The notes: generated by a model from the sequence alone, not told the origin. DNA of 64,000 bases from CAWKDG01 sp963848355 (GCA_963848355.1 CAWKDG010000012.1:248001-312000); one strand, 5' to 3'. Shown: positions 42,669-52,359, numbered from the stretch's first letter. Numbers and translations are program-made.

Positions 42669-45290
42669 ATGAAGACGCGACCACCACCCACCAGCTCGTT
42701 TGCACATGGTGGGAAACGCCCACATCGACCCCATGTGGATTTGGGACTGGAGAGAGGGATGCACGAAGTCCTCCAGACGTTTCGGTCGGCTGTGGACCGG
42801 CTCGACGAGGAGCCCGCCCTCGTGTTTACAGCGAGCTCCGCCAGTTACTACCAGTGGGTGGAGCAGGCCTCGCCGGAGCTGTTCGGACGCATCAGGGAGC
42901 TGGTGGCCCAACAGCGCTGGATCGTGACGGGCGGCCAGTGGGTGGAGCCTGATTGCAACCTGCCCAGCGGTGAGTCGGTGTGCCGGCAGTTCCTCTACGG
43001 CCAGCGGTACCTGGCGGAACACCTCGGGATCACCGCCACCGTCGGCTACAACATCGACTCCTTCGGCCATGCCGGCACACTGCCGCAGCTGCTGGCCGGC
43101 AGCGGCATCGGGGCGTACGTGATGATGCGGCCCGGGGAGCATGAGAAGCACATCGACGCTCCGGCCTTCTTGTGGGAGGGCGTGGACGGGACGACCCTGC
43201 CCGCCTATCGCATCCCGTACGAGTACTCGACCGAAGGAAGTCACGAGGACGAGGTGATCCGCAAGCGAAGCGCTGAGCTGCTCGAGCGGAGCCATGAGCT
43301 CGGCTATCCGCTCATGGCGTTCTTCGGGGTGGGCGACCATGGCGGAGGGCCGACCCGTCTGGCCGTGGGGACCATCCGCGATCTGTCGACCACGAGCGCC
43401 GGGTCCGTCGACATTCAGCGGCCCCGTTGCCTACTTCGAGGCCCTGCGTGGGGCCGTGGCACGCCGGGGATGCGGTCCTCCCGTCGGTCACCGGCGAGCT
43501 TCAGTGGCACGCGGTCGGCTGCTATTCGGCTCGGGCGCTCGCTCAAGCGGGGAAACGCCCGGGCCGAGGACGCCCTGGTGATGGCCGAGAAGATGGCCGA
43601 GCTGTGCCGTGCATTGACCGGGCGGACCCTCGACGTACAAGAGGAGCTGGCCGAGGCCTGGCGCGGCGTACTGTTCGCCCAGTTCCACGACGCCCTGGGC
43701 GGGACGACCAGCGATCCCGCCACCATCGCTGTCGAGCAGTTGCTGGCCTCGGCCGAATCGCGGGCCGACCGCGTCACCACGTTGGCTGCCCACAGCATCG
43801 TCGAGTCGGTCGACACCTGGGTGGCAGGTGCCGAGACCGCCGAGGGCTTAGAGTCCTCCCGGTTCGGGGTCCCCGTGCCCATGATCGTCTTCAACCCTCT
43901 GTCGTGGCCGGTGACAGGGATCGTGATCCATCCCCCACCGGGTGTCCGTGGCGACCTCGGCGTCGGGCGACCGGCAGCCGGTGCAACAAATCCCCTCGGG
44001 TGAAGTGACCTACAGCCCCACACGCAGCATCATGCAGCTGTCGGTGCCGCCATTCGGCTACCGCCGGTACTGGCTCCACATGGTCGACCCCGACCCCGGT
44101 GCCCCGGTGGGTGACGGCCCGCCGGCAGCGGTCGTTGCCGAAGCCCCCGGCGGCACCACCTTGACCAACGGTCTCCTTCGAGTCGTCATCGACCCCCGTT
44201 CCGGTGCCCTCGCCAGTCTTGTCGTGGCGGGCGAGGAAGAGGAGCAGGAGTGGGAGCTGATCGCAGACGGTGGCGTGCTCCCTGTCGTGGTCGAGGATGC
44301 GAGCGACACGTGGTCCCACGGGACTGCTCGTTACGAGGGCGACGAGCGGTCCGGTGACCTGGTGGGTGTTGCCGTGGTGGAGGACGGTCCGGTGCGAGCC
44401 ACCGTCAGGAGTACGTGGTCGCTGGAACACTCCACGGTGGTCCAGGAGGTGTCCCTCTACCAGGATCGCCCGTTTGTAGAGCTGCGCATCACCGCCGAGT
44501 GGCACGAGTCGGCCCGGGTGATGAAGGTGGTGGTCCCAACCACCTTCTCCGATCCCTCCAGTGCGGCGGGTGCTCCGTACGGGTTCGTCGAGCGCCCCTG
44601 CTCCGGTCATGAAGAGGTCATGGTGCACTGGATCGACCTCTCTGACGGGCGCCGCGGGCTGGCATGCACCTCGGACGCGGCCGGAGGGTACGACGCACTC
44701 GGCGCACGGCTGCGCCTCACGGCACTGCGGAGCCCCAGGGTTGCGGACCACGGGTGGGGCTGGGGCAACGATGATCCCGCCGCCTATCCGGTCACCGACC
44801 AAGGGCTCCACCGGATGCGGTTCCGCCTCACGCCCCACCTCGGGCACGTGGGCTGAGGCCCAGGTCGCCCGGATGGCCGACGAACATCGGGTGGAGTTGC
44901 CGGTGGTCATCGACACCTGGCATCGGCGGGCGCCTCGGGTCCGAAGCCAGCGCAATCGAAGTGGAGGGCGACAGCGTGGTGGTGCCGGTCGTCAAACGCG
45001 CCGAGATGGGATCGGGTACCGTGCTCCGGGTGTGGGAGGTCTCCGGGAGGCGTAGCCGGGCGCAGGTGACGCTTCCCTTCCACGACCGGTCTTGGGTGGG
45101 CGACCTCGGCCCTCATCAGGTGCGTACCCTCTTCGTCTCCGACGATCCGGGGATACCGGTGCGGGATCTCGATATCCCCGAGCTCGGAGCTGGGTGTCCA
45201 CTCGCCAGCACCGTCGCCGGCCGCGGACCGGCGGTCATCCGTGAGCTCGTTGCCGGCGCACTTCGCCGGTCTGGTGGAGCGCCACCCTGA
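42669..45290 (+). pseudogene. GH38 alpha-mannosidase, many frameshifts
   Basis: An alpha-mannosidase of about 870 residues can be assembled across frames. Motifs are GNAHIDPMWIWDWREG (zinc site His and Asp), YNIDSFGHAGTLPQL (Asp nucleophile) and FFGVGDHGGGPT, then the helical middle domain and the long beta-rich C-terminal part (NGLLRVVIDPRSGALASLV). The start is ATG 42669 behind AGGAG. Shifts are needed near 42697, 42757, 43425, 43530, 43975, 44855 and 44945. Its end overlaps the SIS gene. The enzyme would release mannose from oligosaccharides or glycoproteins. Confidence 0.82.
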
Positions 45291-45894
45291 GCTGGAGCCG
45301 GTCACGGCACAGCTCGACGCCGCCTTCGATCTCCTCGTCCGGACATTCGCAGGAGGAGGGACCGTCTACGTCGGCGGAAATGGAGGGAGCGCAGCCGACG
45401 CCGAGCACATCGTCGGAGAGTTGATGAAGGGAATGGAGCGGCGTCGGCCCGTGCCTGCCGGCACCCGCAGCGCACTGGTCGCGGCCGCACCTCCCGACTT
45501 CGCCGAGGATGCCGCCTATCTGGCCGATCGGCTCGAGCTGGCCTTACGGGCCGTCAGCCTCACCAGCCAGACCGGCCTTCTCACGGCGGTGGCCAACGAC
45601 ACCGCCGCCGATATGGCGATCGCTCAGCAGGTGCACGGCTACGGTCGCCCTGGCGACACGTTTTGGGCGCTGTCGACGTCGGGACGATCTCGAAACATGG
45701 TGCTCGGCGCCATCGCGGCAAGGGCGGCAGGTGTGGGGGTGCTCGCCCTCACGGGTGACCCCGGTGAGCCTCTCGGAGGCCTGGCCGACGTGTGGGTGAA
45801 GGTCCCCGCTCGAGACGTGGCCCGCGTCCAAGAACTCCACCTGGCCGTCTACCACGCTCTGTGCGCGGCGCTCGAGGAGGAGTTCTTCGGGTGA
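45241..45894 (+). CDS. SIS-domain phosphoheptose isomerase-like protein
   Basis: A 217-residue sugar isomerase-domain protein. VGGNGGSAADAEHIVGEL near residue 45 and STSGRSRN near residue 143 are the phosphate-binding loops of GmhA/LpcA. It also has the family's C-terminal helix (RVQELHLAVYHALCAALE). True GmhA makes heptose for surface glycans, but the GH38 context could also mean another sugar phosphate. GTG 45241 overlaps the GH38 end by 50 bases. The frame is intact, in contrast to its neighbour. Confidence 0.85.
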   Translation: MSSLPAHFAGLVERHPELEPVTAQLDAAFDLLVRTFAGGGTVYVGGNGGSAADAEHIVGELMKGMERRRPVPAGTRSALVAAAPPDFAEDAAYLADRLELALRAVSLTSQTGLLTAVANDTAADMAIAQQVHGYGRPGDTFWALSTSGRSRNMVLGAIAARAAGVGVLALTGDPGEPLGGLADVWVKVPARDVARVQELHLAVYHALCAALEEEFFG

Positions 45895-46402
45895 CGATCG
45901 GCGCACTGTCGTTCCTACTGCCCACTCAGACAAGTGGAGCGGTTCAGGTCTTGCGAGCTCGTTTTGTGTCATCAACACGTGCGGCATTCCTAGACCGCGA
46001 ACGATGCCAAGTTTCAAAGAAGGGTGCTGTCGACGGCCACTTGTCCGTTCAGCATGAAGGTCGGAACAGTTGTGGGCGGAATCGAGCAAAACCAGAAGGC
46101 TGTCGAACATATCGACCCGATGCAGGCGAAACTCCTGGTAGGGCTTGTACGACTCATGATCCCAGTGAGTGCGCCGGTCGATTGCGACGCGACGGGCCGC
46201 CCTGCCGCCACACACCATGACGAGTGGCATTGATTGGGCTAACAACGAGCGATGCATGAGCTCTAGCGCCGTCAGAGGCGGAGGCCGCGGAGGCCGCTGT
46301 GTGTCATGTTGAGTGTGCGGGCGATGTGTCTGTCGAAGGTAGGCGCCTGATACACCGATCTTCACAGTTCTATCCAACAGCCGCTCACCGCCGCTCGCGG
46401 GA
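45895..46402. other. A/T-richer intergenic region
   Basis: About 500 bases between the SIS gene and the PhyH gene, with lower GC than the surroundings. Several short frames exist on both strands but none shows family motifs or a ribosome site. It may be a remnant of a lost gene or an insertion. It ends in the perfect inverted repeat at 46403. Confidence 0.4.
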
Positions 46403-46429
46403 GCTACCACCGCTACACGCGGTGGTAGC
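46403..46429. promoter_or_regulatory. perfect 11-base inverted repeat upstream of PhyH gene
   Basis: GCTACCACCGC, five bases (tacac), then GCGGTGGTAGC: a perfect 11-base palindrome that ends 25 bases before GTG 46455. No T run follows. It may be an operator for a sugar-type repressor or an mRNA hairpin in the leader. Confidence 0.55.
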
Positions 46430-46454
46430 TTCGGCGACGTCCAAGGAGGCAGTC

Positions 46455-47186
46455 GTGCGCTACCGGGACCGCTACCTGTTCGACCTGCAAGGGTATCTGA
46501 TCGTGCCGAACGCCCTTTCCGCGGAGGCCGTCGAACAGCTTAATGAGGTCATCGACGAGATGGCCGAGCGGGATATGGGCCGCAGCGAAACGACCCACCG
46601 GTGGTTCGACCTGCTGGCACGAAGCCGCTTCTTTCGAGATCTGATCGACAATCCACCGGTCCTGCCGATTCTCGAGGAGTTGCTCGGAAGAGAATTCAGG
46701 TTGGATCACGAGTACGTCGACCTCATTCGCTCGGGGATGGGGCCGATCGGCGCAGGATTGCACGGCGGAGCGGTTCCATTTCGTCCCGCCGAGTACTACT
46801 GGAGCGGTGACGCGCAACTCCACAGCGGGCTGGTCGTCGTTGCCTACAACCTCAAGAGCGTGGATCCTGACGGCGGCGGCTTCGCCTGCGTGCCAGGGAG
46901 CCACAAGTCCGCCTTTGCGTTTCCCGACGGCTGGAAGGATCTCTCTGACCCGCACCCCTGTGTTCGAAGGGTCACCGGACCTGCGGGTAGCGCGATCGTC
47001 TTCACCGAGGCGCTGACGCACGGGACGCTGCCCTGGCGAGGGAGCGACGACCGTCGTACGGCGTTCTACAAGTACGGTCCGAGACCGCTCGCGTGGTCTC
47101 GGACCTTTTACGATCCGACCGCGTATCCGGACCTCACCGCGCAGCAGCGGGACATCCTCAGGTCTCCAGGCATCGAACACGTGTAG
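46455..47186 (+). CDS. phytanoyl-CoA dioxygenase (PhyH) family protein
   Basis: A 243-residue member of the Fe(II)/2-oxoglutarate-type PhyH family. I chose GTG 46455 because AAGGAGG precedes it by five bases. FDLQGYLIVPNALSAEAVEQL opens the fold, DPDGGGFACVPGSHKS is the conserved core strand pair, and THGTLPWRG holds the distal His and Arg. The expected HxD pair is not obvious (LHGGAVPF stands near that position), so iron binding could be altered. The substrate is unknown. It lies in the sugar locus rather than near lipid genes. Confidence 0.82.
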   Translation: MRYRDRYLFDLQGYLIVPNALSAEAVEQLNEVIDEMAERDMGRSETTHRWFDLLARSRFFRDLIDNPPVLPILEELLGREFRLDHEYVDLIRSGMGPIGAGLHGGAVPFRPAEYYWSGDAQLHSGLVVVAYNLKSVDPDGGGFACVPGSHKSAFAFPDGWKDLSDPHPCVRRVTGPAGSAIVFTEALTHGTLPWRGSDDRRTAFYKYGPRPLAWSRTFYDPTAYPDLTAQQRDILRSPGIEHV

Positions 47187-47356
47187 CTGATCGGACATCG
47201 CTTGAGAACAAGTTCACAACCCTCGGGGTGGTTGGGACGGGTGGGCGAAGGGCAACCAAGCCGTGGCCGGCCAATGACACTTAGAGTGTGGCCCGCATGT
47301 GTGGAGTCGCGGCCGAGGCGGTGTGATCGCCATGAACCGGAACAATCGAAGGAGCG

Positions 47357-48877
47357 ATGCAGGTGAGCGGGCTGAGCCGTTGGAAGCCGATGGAAGCACT
47401 GACACGGTCAAGGGACCACACCGTGCGGCACATCCGATCAATGGGGATCCGCACCGTAGTAGTGGGAGCGGTCGTCGTCGGTACGGCCTCCTGCGGAGCG
47501 AGCGCTTCTTCAACGACCTCGTCTACGACCGCTGCATCGACGGGGAAGGTCACCGCCGAACCTTCCCCGGTGAGCTCTGCCAGCACCTCGTCCCGGGGGG
47601 TCACCGCACACAGCATCAACATTGTCTTCCCGGAGGTATCGCTCAACTCACTGGCCGGGCGGGAGGGATTCGCCGAGGACGCCGAGTACGGTGAGCAGAC
47701 CAAAGCCATCGAGCTCTTCGTCAAACAGATCAACGATGGTGGGGGGATCAACGGCCGCAAGATCATCCCCATCATCACCCCTTTCGACCCGACCAACGAA
47801 TCGGAGATGCGGTCGCTCTGCAAGACGTGGACCGAGGGATCGCCGGCAGCATTCGCCGTCCTGGACGGCATTGGGGACTGGATCGGCGACGACGAGCTCT
47901 GCATCACCCAGGAGGGCCACACACCCTTCATCGGTGCGGGGACCACGATCACCAACTGGACCAACGAGGGTTCTCCCTACCTCTGGTGGACCGGGCCGGA
48001 CCAGTCCGCCATCCTCCAGGCGGTGGTCAACTGGGGGGTCAGCGCCCATCTGATCGGGGGAACCATAAAGGTCGGCGTCATTGCCGGCAACGGGGCCTCG
48101 GACCAGGTGGCCCTCGATGACTATCTCCTGCCCGATCTGCGCAATGCCGGCATCACCGCTGTGGTAAGGACCATCGAGGCCGACCCCGACAACACCGCCA
48201 CCACCGACAGCCAGGCGCCCCTGGTCGTCCAGCAGCTGGAAAGTGCCGGTATCACCTCGGTCATCCCGCTCATTCCGTTCAACGTGTTCTTTCCGGTACT
48301 CCAGGCCGAGACCGAGCAGCAGTACTACCCCAAGCTCCTCCTAAGCGATTACCAAGGAAGCATCGAGTCGGCCCTCGGCCTGCTGCCCATCCCCTACGCC
48401 AAGGCCCTCAACGGCCAGGAGGGTGTGACCACAGAGACCCTCGGTGGCATTGACAGCCCCCGCCCTAAGAGCCAAGGCGGTTACAACACCGGCGTGCGCA
48501 AGTGCTGGACCGTCTGGCACAAGGCCTATCCCCAGACACCACCGGGGAACATGAACGACTTTATCGAGGAGCAGGGCCCCATCGCCGGTTGGTGCCAGGT
48601 CATTGCACTCTTCGCCACTGCCGCCAAAGATGCCGGACCCGACCTCAACAGGCGCACCTTCGTCACCGCCATGTCCAAGATCACCGACTTCCCGGGAACC
48701 TGGGCGAATGTCCTCAGCTACGGACCGGACAAGCGGTACGGGCCCACCGAGTATCAGGTGGTCAAACTCCGCGTCAACTCGCCGCCGTCGCCTCTGTGCA
48801 AGACGACCGCGGGCCGCCCTCCACCGGCAACGTGCTGGGTCTCTGTTCGACCCTACGAACCACTGCCCGCTGGTTGA
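47357..48877 (+). CDS. ABC transporter solute-binding lipoprotein (Leu/Ile/Val-type)
   Basis: A 506-residue exported protein from ATG 47357 (AAGGAG upstream). A long N terminus and hydrophobic stretch end in GTASC, a lipobox. A Ser/Thr linker is followed by a periplasmic-binding-protein type I fold (AIELFVKQINDGGGINGRKI, then FIGAGTTITNW). This is the branched-chain amino-acid type, often used for aromatic acids, amides or urea too. No permease or ATPase genes accompany it here, so its partners are elsewhere or missing. Confidence 0.85.
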   Translation: MQVSGLSRWKPMEALTRSRDHTVRHIRSMGIRTVVVGAVVVGTASCGASASSTTSSTTAASTGKVTAEPSPVSSASTSSRGVTAHSINIVFPEVSLNSLAGREGFAEDAEYGEQTKAIELFVKQINDGGGINGRKIIPIITPFDPTNESEMRSLCKTWTEGSPAAFAVLDGIGDWIGDDELCITQEGHTPFIGAGTTITNWTNEGSPYLWWTGPDQSAILQAVVNWGVSAHLIGGTIKVGVIAGNGASDQVALDDYLLPDLRNAGITAVVRTIEADPDNTATTDSQAPLVVQQLESAGITSVIPLIPFNVFFPVLQAETEQQYYPKLLLSDYQGSIESALGLLPIPYAKALNGQEGVTTETLGGIDSPRPKSQGGYNTGVRKCWTVWHKAYPQTPPGNMNDFIEEQGPIAGWCQVIALFATAAKDAGPDLNRRTFVTAMSKITDFPGTWANVLSYGPDKRYGPTEYQVVKLRVNSPPSPLCKTTAGRPPPATCWVSVRPYEPLPAG

Positions 48878-49331
48878 CGCTCCACCGAAGCGGGGACAGG
48901 GTCGGAACGGAGAGCCAGGAATCCGGACGACCGAGTGAGCATTCCCCGATTCTGCCGCCAATGGAAGTGGCTCTCTTCACAAGCTGGGTGGACGGCGATG
49001 GGGCAGCGCAGTCCTCGCAACAGCCCTGGTCAGAGAGGAGAATCCCAGGTACCCCTCGGGAGATCTCCGGCACTCAGACCGTTCGACACCAAGATCCGAT
49101 GGGCTGACGCATGCGGGGTCGGCCACAGGGAGCAGCGGCTCTCATCACGATCCGATCGCCGACTTTCGCATACATGATTGCTCCGTTCACAACCGTTCTG
49201 AACACCTCCATGGTGGTCCGACGTTCGGGCAAGGCCAAGGGGCCAACGATGCCGCACCGATGAGAGTGAAGCCGTCACGGCGGTGACCGTCGCTGACCCC
49301 CAACAGCGGTCGGGCACTACAGTCACCGGTC
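48878..49331. other. intergenic region before GH1
   Basis: About 450 bases with no credible gene. The bases around 49180-49203 (GTTCA and TGAAC nine bases apart) form a weak inverted repeat that might belong to regulation of the GH1 gene. No terminator was recognised. Confidence 0.4.
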
Positions 49332-50540
49332 GTGGACCGAGCCCACACCGCTGCGGCGGAGTTCAGCTTCCCCGAGGCATTTCTCTGGGGCGCGGCGACT
49401 GCAGCTCATCAGATCGAGGGCGGCAACGTCAACAACGACTCGTGGGCAAAAGAACACGACCCCGACTCCGGTTACTCCGAGTCGAGCGGGGACGCATGTG
49501 ATTCGCTGCATCACTGGCCCGAGGATATCGAGCTCATTGCAGCCATGGGGCTCGGTGCCTATCGGTTCTCGCTCGAGTGGAGCCGAATCGAGCCTGCCGA
49601 AGGGGAGTTCTCCAACGCCGCAATGGACTACTACCGACGAATCTGCGCGGCGTGCCGCGAACGGGACATCATCCCCGTAGTGACCTTCCACCACTTCACG
49701 ACCCCGACCTGGCTCACCGGGCGCGGTGGGTGGGAGGCCGCGGATGCGCCGGATACATTTGCCCGATTCGTGACTCGGGCCGGAGCCCGTCTCGGCGATC
49801 TGGTTGGCTGGGCGTGCACGATCAACGAGCTCAACCTCATCGGCGTCAGAAGCTACGACCCTGGATCCTCCTTGCCCGGGGTGACGGACAACTTCGCCCG
49901 CCACCTGGCGATTAACGAAGCCATGGTGCGAGCGCACCGTCTGGGCGTCGACGCATTGCGGTCGGGACCCGGCGACTTTCCCATAGGCCTGACGTTGTCC
50001 ATGGACGAGATGGTGGCAGAACCGGGCGGCGAGAGCGTTCTCGAAGCGGCCCGTGAGATTCTGGAGGACAGGTTCTTTCGGGCGACCGAGAGCGACGATT
50101 TCATAGGTGTCCAGTGCTACTCGCGTGTGCACTTCGGCCCCGAGGGCCAGGCCCCCAATGAGCCGGGGGTGCCCACAACCCAAATGGGATACGAGTACTG
50201 GCCCCAGGGAGTTGAACACTGTGCCCGGCGAGCCGCGGCGATGACCGGGCTGCCGGTCCTCCTGACGGAGAGCGGGATCGCCACCGACGACGACGCCGAG
50301 CGCATCACCTTTCTCGCCGACGTCTTGCGTGGTGTGCGGCGCGCTCTCGATGATGGCGTCGACATACGCGGGTACTTCGTGTGGAGCTTGCTCGATAACT
50401 TCGAGTGGTCCCACGGGTTCAGACCCAAGTTCGGACTCCACAGCGTCGACCGGAAGACATTCGCCCGCCATGCCAAGCCCAGCGCGTTGTGGTTCGGGGC
50501 GGTGGCCACAGCAAACGGGTTGGTGGCGCCGTCAGGGTGA
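49332..50540 (+). CDS. GH1 beta-glucosidase-like protein
   Basis: A 402-residue glycoside hydrolase family 1 enzyme. The N-terminal signature FLWGAATAAHQIEG, TFHHFTTPTWL and the C-terminal FVWSLLDNFEWSHGF are clear. The acid/base Glu lies in TINELN (usually TxNEP) and the nucleophile Glu in LLTESGIA (usually TENG). Both are kept, so the enzyme should be active. At about 400 residues it is shorter than the usual 440-470. GTG 49332 is the start. The substrate is probably a beta-glucoside or beta-galactoside. Confidence 0.88.
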   Translation: MDRAHTAAAEFSFPEAFLWGAATAAHQIEGGNVNNDSWAKEHDPDSGYSESSGDACDSLHHWPEDIELIAAMGLGAYRFSLEWSRIEPAEGEFSNAAMDYYRRICAACRERDIIPVVTFHHFTTPTWLTGRGGWEAADAPDTFARFVTRAGARLGDLVGWACTINELNLIGVRSYDPGSSLPGVTDNFARHLAINEAMVRAHRLGVDALRSGPGDFPIGLTLSMDEMVAEPGGESVLEAAREILEDRFFRATESDDFIGVQCYSRVHFGPEGQAPNEPGVPTTQMGYEYWPQGVEHCARRAAAMTGLPVLLTESGIATDDDAERITFLADVLRGVRRALDDGVDIRGYFVWSLLDNFEWSHGFRPKFGLHSVDRKTFARHAKPSALWFGAVATANGLVAPSG

Positions 50541-50544
50541 GGAG

Positions 50545-50593
50545 TGCGCCCCCGGCAGTGCGCCCCCCGAATCGAATTTTGCGCCCCCGGCAG
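50545..50593. repeat. duplicated tRNA 3'-end sequence
   Basis: The 14-mer TGCGCCCCCGGCAG occurs at 50545-50558 and again at 50580-50593, where it forms the acceptor/T-arm end of the tRNA-Arg fragment. A third partial copy (tgcgcccccc) begins at 50559. Such stacked copies are expected when elements have repeatedly integrated and left. Confidence 0.75.
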
Positions 50594-50623
50594 GACTCGA
50601 ACCTGCCACGCACGGTTTAGGAA
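50582..50623 (-). tRNA. tRNA-Arg(CCT) 3' half only; probable att-site scar
   Basis: On the minus strand, TTCCTAA (anticodon loop, CCT), ACCGT (anticodon stem 3' side), a variable loop, GCAGG-TTCGAGT-CCTGC (T arm) and CGGGGGC (acceptor 3' strand) follow in tRNA order. The 5' half that should pair with CGGGGGC and ACCGT is absent. This is the segment usually duplicated when an integrative element uses a tRNA gene, so I read it as an attachment-site remnant rather than a working tRNA. Confidence 0.7.
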
Positions 50624-50820
50624 TCTGTGGCCTCACTCAGAACCAGGTCCACTCCCACCAGCGTCTTCGTCGTCTGACCTGCGCCTATTCATACACCATC
50701 TTGTGTCACTGGGTGCCACCTACGACCACTCGATACCGTATCTCTGGGTACAGACCGCCAAGATACTTTGGTCTCGCACCGCCGGGCGACGAAGGGGCGA
50801 TTTCTCGTGACAGATCGGAC

Positions 50821-51417
50821 TTAGCGGCTTCGCCGAACCGTTCCCGGGTCATCGAGCGCCATGGAACCGTAGCGTCGCCGGTACAGGGGGTAGACGATCA
50901 CCCCGGCGAGCAGCGGAAGCCAGTACTGGGCCAACCGGTAAGCGAGGGTCGCCACGACCGCCTTGGCTCCGGACACCCCAGCTAGCACCAGTAGACCGCT
51001 CAGGCTGGCCTCGATGATGCCCAGGCCCCCGGGCCTGATGGGTACCAACGCGATGATCTGGGCCGCCGCGTAGGCCAGGAGCACGAGCGACGGGGTTGGT
51101 TTGCCGCCCGTGGCAGACACCGCCAACAGCAGGCAGAGGTAATCGAAGCCGAGGCGACCGCCGACGAGGAGAGTCGCCTGCCACCGGTTCCGACCCAGCG
51201 CCGTACGGATGGCGTCGCGTTGGTTCAACAGCCGGGTGTCCAATCCGGTGGTCTTCGTCTTGTTCTTACGGCCGGGGACCTTGTTCCAGAGCCACTGCAG
51301 GACCCGGCCCACTCTTGCCAGCGGTTTGTCGGTCGCCAGGACGACGAGACTGCCGATGACGAACAGGACGAACCCGGACAGACCCAGCAGGGCCGCGTGC
51401 AGCAGGCCGGGTTGCAC
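50821..51417 (-). CDS. LPG-synthase-type (UPF0104) membrane protein, 5'-truncated
   Basis: 198 residues from GTG 51417, with at least four membrane helices. The motif AQIIALVPIRPGGLGIIEASLSG followed by YRLAQYWLPLLAGVIVY is the conserved C-terminal half of lysylphosphatidylglycerol-synthase-like integral membrane proteins, normally over 300 residues. The same frame continues upstream with family-like sequence (ETITPNLLGIGGLFALP) to about 51510 but has no start codon there, so the 5' half appears to be lost. It may be non-functional. Confidence 0.7.
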   Translation of the reverse strand: MQPGLLHAALLGLSGFVLFVIGSLVVLATDKPLARVGRVLQWLWNKVPGRKNKTKTTGLDTRLLNQRDAIRTALGRNRWQATLLVGGRLGFDYLCLLLAVSATGGKPTPSLVLLAYAAAQIIALVPIRPGGLGIIEASLSGLLVLAGVSGAKAVVATLAYRLAQYWLPLLAGVIVYPLYRRRYGSMALDDPGTVRRSR

Positions 51418-51573
51418 ACGGGTGCCACCGATGATCGCGGGCAGGGCAAAAATTGGTAGCGCGAAGAGGCCCCCGATCCCAAGCAGATTGGGCGTGATTG
51501 TTTCGGAGCCCGCCCGGCCACGAGCATCTCGGCTCGGGTCTTCGGCACCACAGGGGCCGGCGTCACCGTGGTG

Positions 51574-52272
51574 TTACCAGGGCTCGGTAGCCGGAAGGGG
51601 CAATCCCGCAACGCGTCTGGCTTTCGCGGGTGGAAGCCCGAGCAGTCGGAGGCACGCTTCCGCGAGTTCGTCCACGGATGTCTCAGGTACTCCTGCAGGA
51701 TCGCTCTGGCGCTTTCGCAGCAGGCCGACGAGGCCGCCAGCTACAGCGCTGAGCGCGATGTCCGCGTCGTGGGCTGTGAACTGCCCGGCCGCTTGACCCG
51801 CCTGGATGTCCCGAAGGGCGCGCGGGGCCAAACCACCGGGAGCATCGAGGAGACCCAGACCGGCGCCGGTGATGAACCGACCGACTTCGGGATGCGTCCA
51901 GCCGAGCCGTGCCGAGATCCGCAGCGAGAGTGAGAAGATTTCCGCCGGATCGGAGATCCCCGCACACGCCCTGTCGATCATCTGACCCCAGCGTTCGAGC
52001 ACTTCACTCGAGGCAGTCTCGAACAACTGCTCTTTGCTCTCGAAATGGTTGTAGAACGATCCGAAGCCGATATCGGCCGCTTCCGTGATCTCCTGGATGC
52101 TCGATCGATCTCCCCTTCCCTCGGCGATCAGCCGGATGGCGGCGTCCACGAGAGCCTGCCGTGTGCGGGCCTTTCGACGATCCAGCCGGTTGGTCGGAAG
52201 CGTCCCCTTTGCTGACGAAGCTGCCAACTGCCGTCCCTCCTTCTGGAACTCAGTGCTCAGTTCTGATGTCAT
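51574..52272 (-). CDS. TetR family regulator
   Basis: A 232-residue repressor-type protein. ATG 52272 (MTSELSTEFQKEG) is preferred over the open frame upstream. The DNA-binding helices run RKARTRQALVDAAIRLIAEG and SIQEITEAADIGFGSFYNHFESKEQLF. The ligand domain is not assignable. It lies between a membrane-protein remnant downstream and the HdeD-like gene upstream, all on the minus strand, and may regulate the HdeD-like gene. Confidence 0.88.
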   Translation of the reverse strand: MTSELSTEFQKEGRQLAASSAKGTLPTNRLDRRKARTRQALVDAAIRLIAEGRGDRSSIQEITEAADIGFGSFYNHFESKEQLFETASSEVLERWGQMIDRACAGISDPAEIFSLSLRISARLGWTHPEVGRFITGAGLGLLDAPGGLAPRALRDIQAGQAAGQFTAHDADIALSAVAGGLVGLLRKRQSDPAGVPETSVDELAEACLRLLGLPPAKARRVAGLPLPATEPW

Positions 52273-52359
52273 GCTACAGACGCTCCACTCCCGGCCACGC
52301 CAGACGGCGGGCACCCCACGGGCGCCCGCCGTCTGCCATTGGATCCGAGGGTCATCCGC

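Noticed and set aside
47200..47220. GAACAAGTTC as another KstR-like site
   Set aside because: It keeps AACnnGTT but not the outer T and A, and it lies between a PhyH and a transport gene with no steroid-type function.
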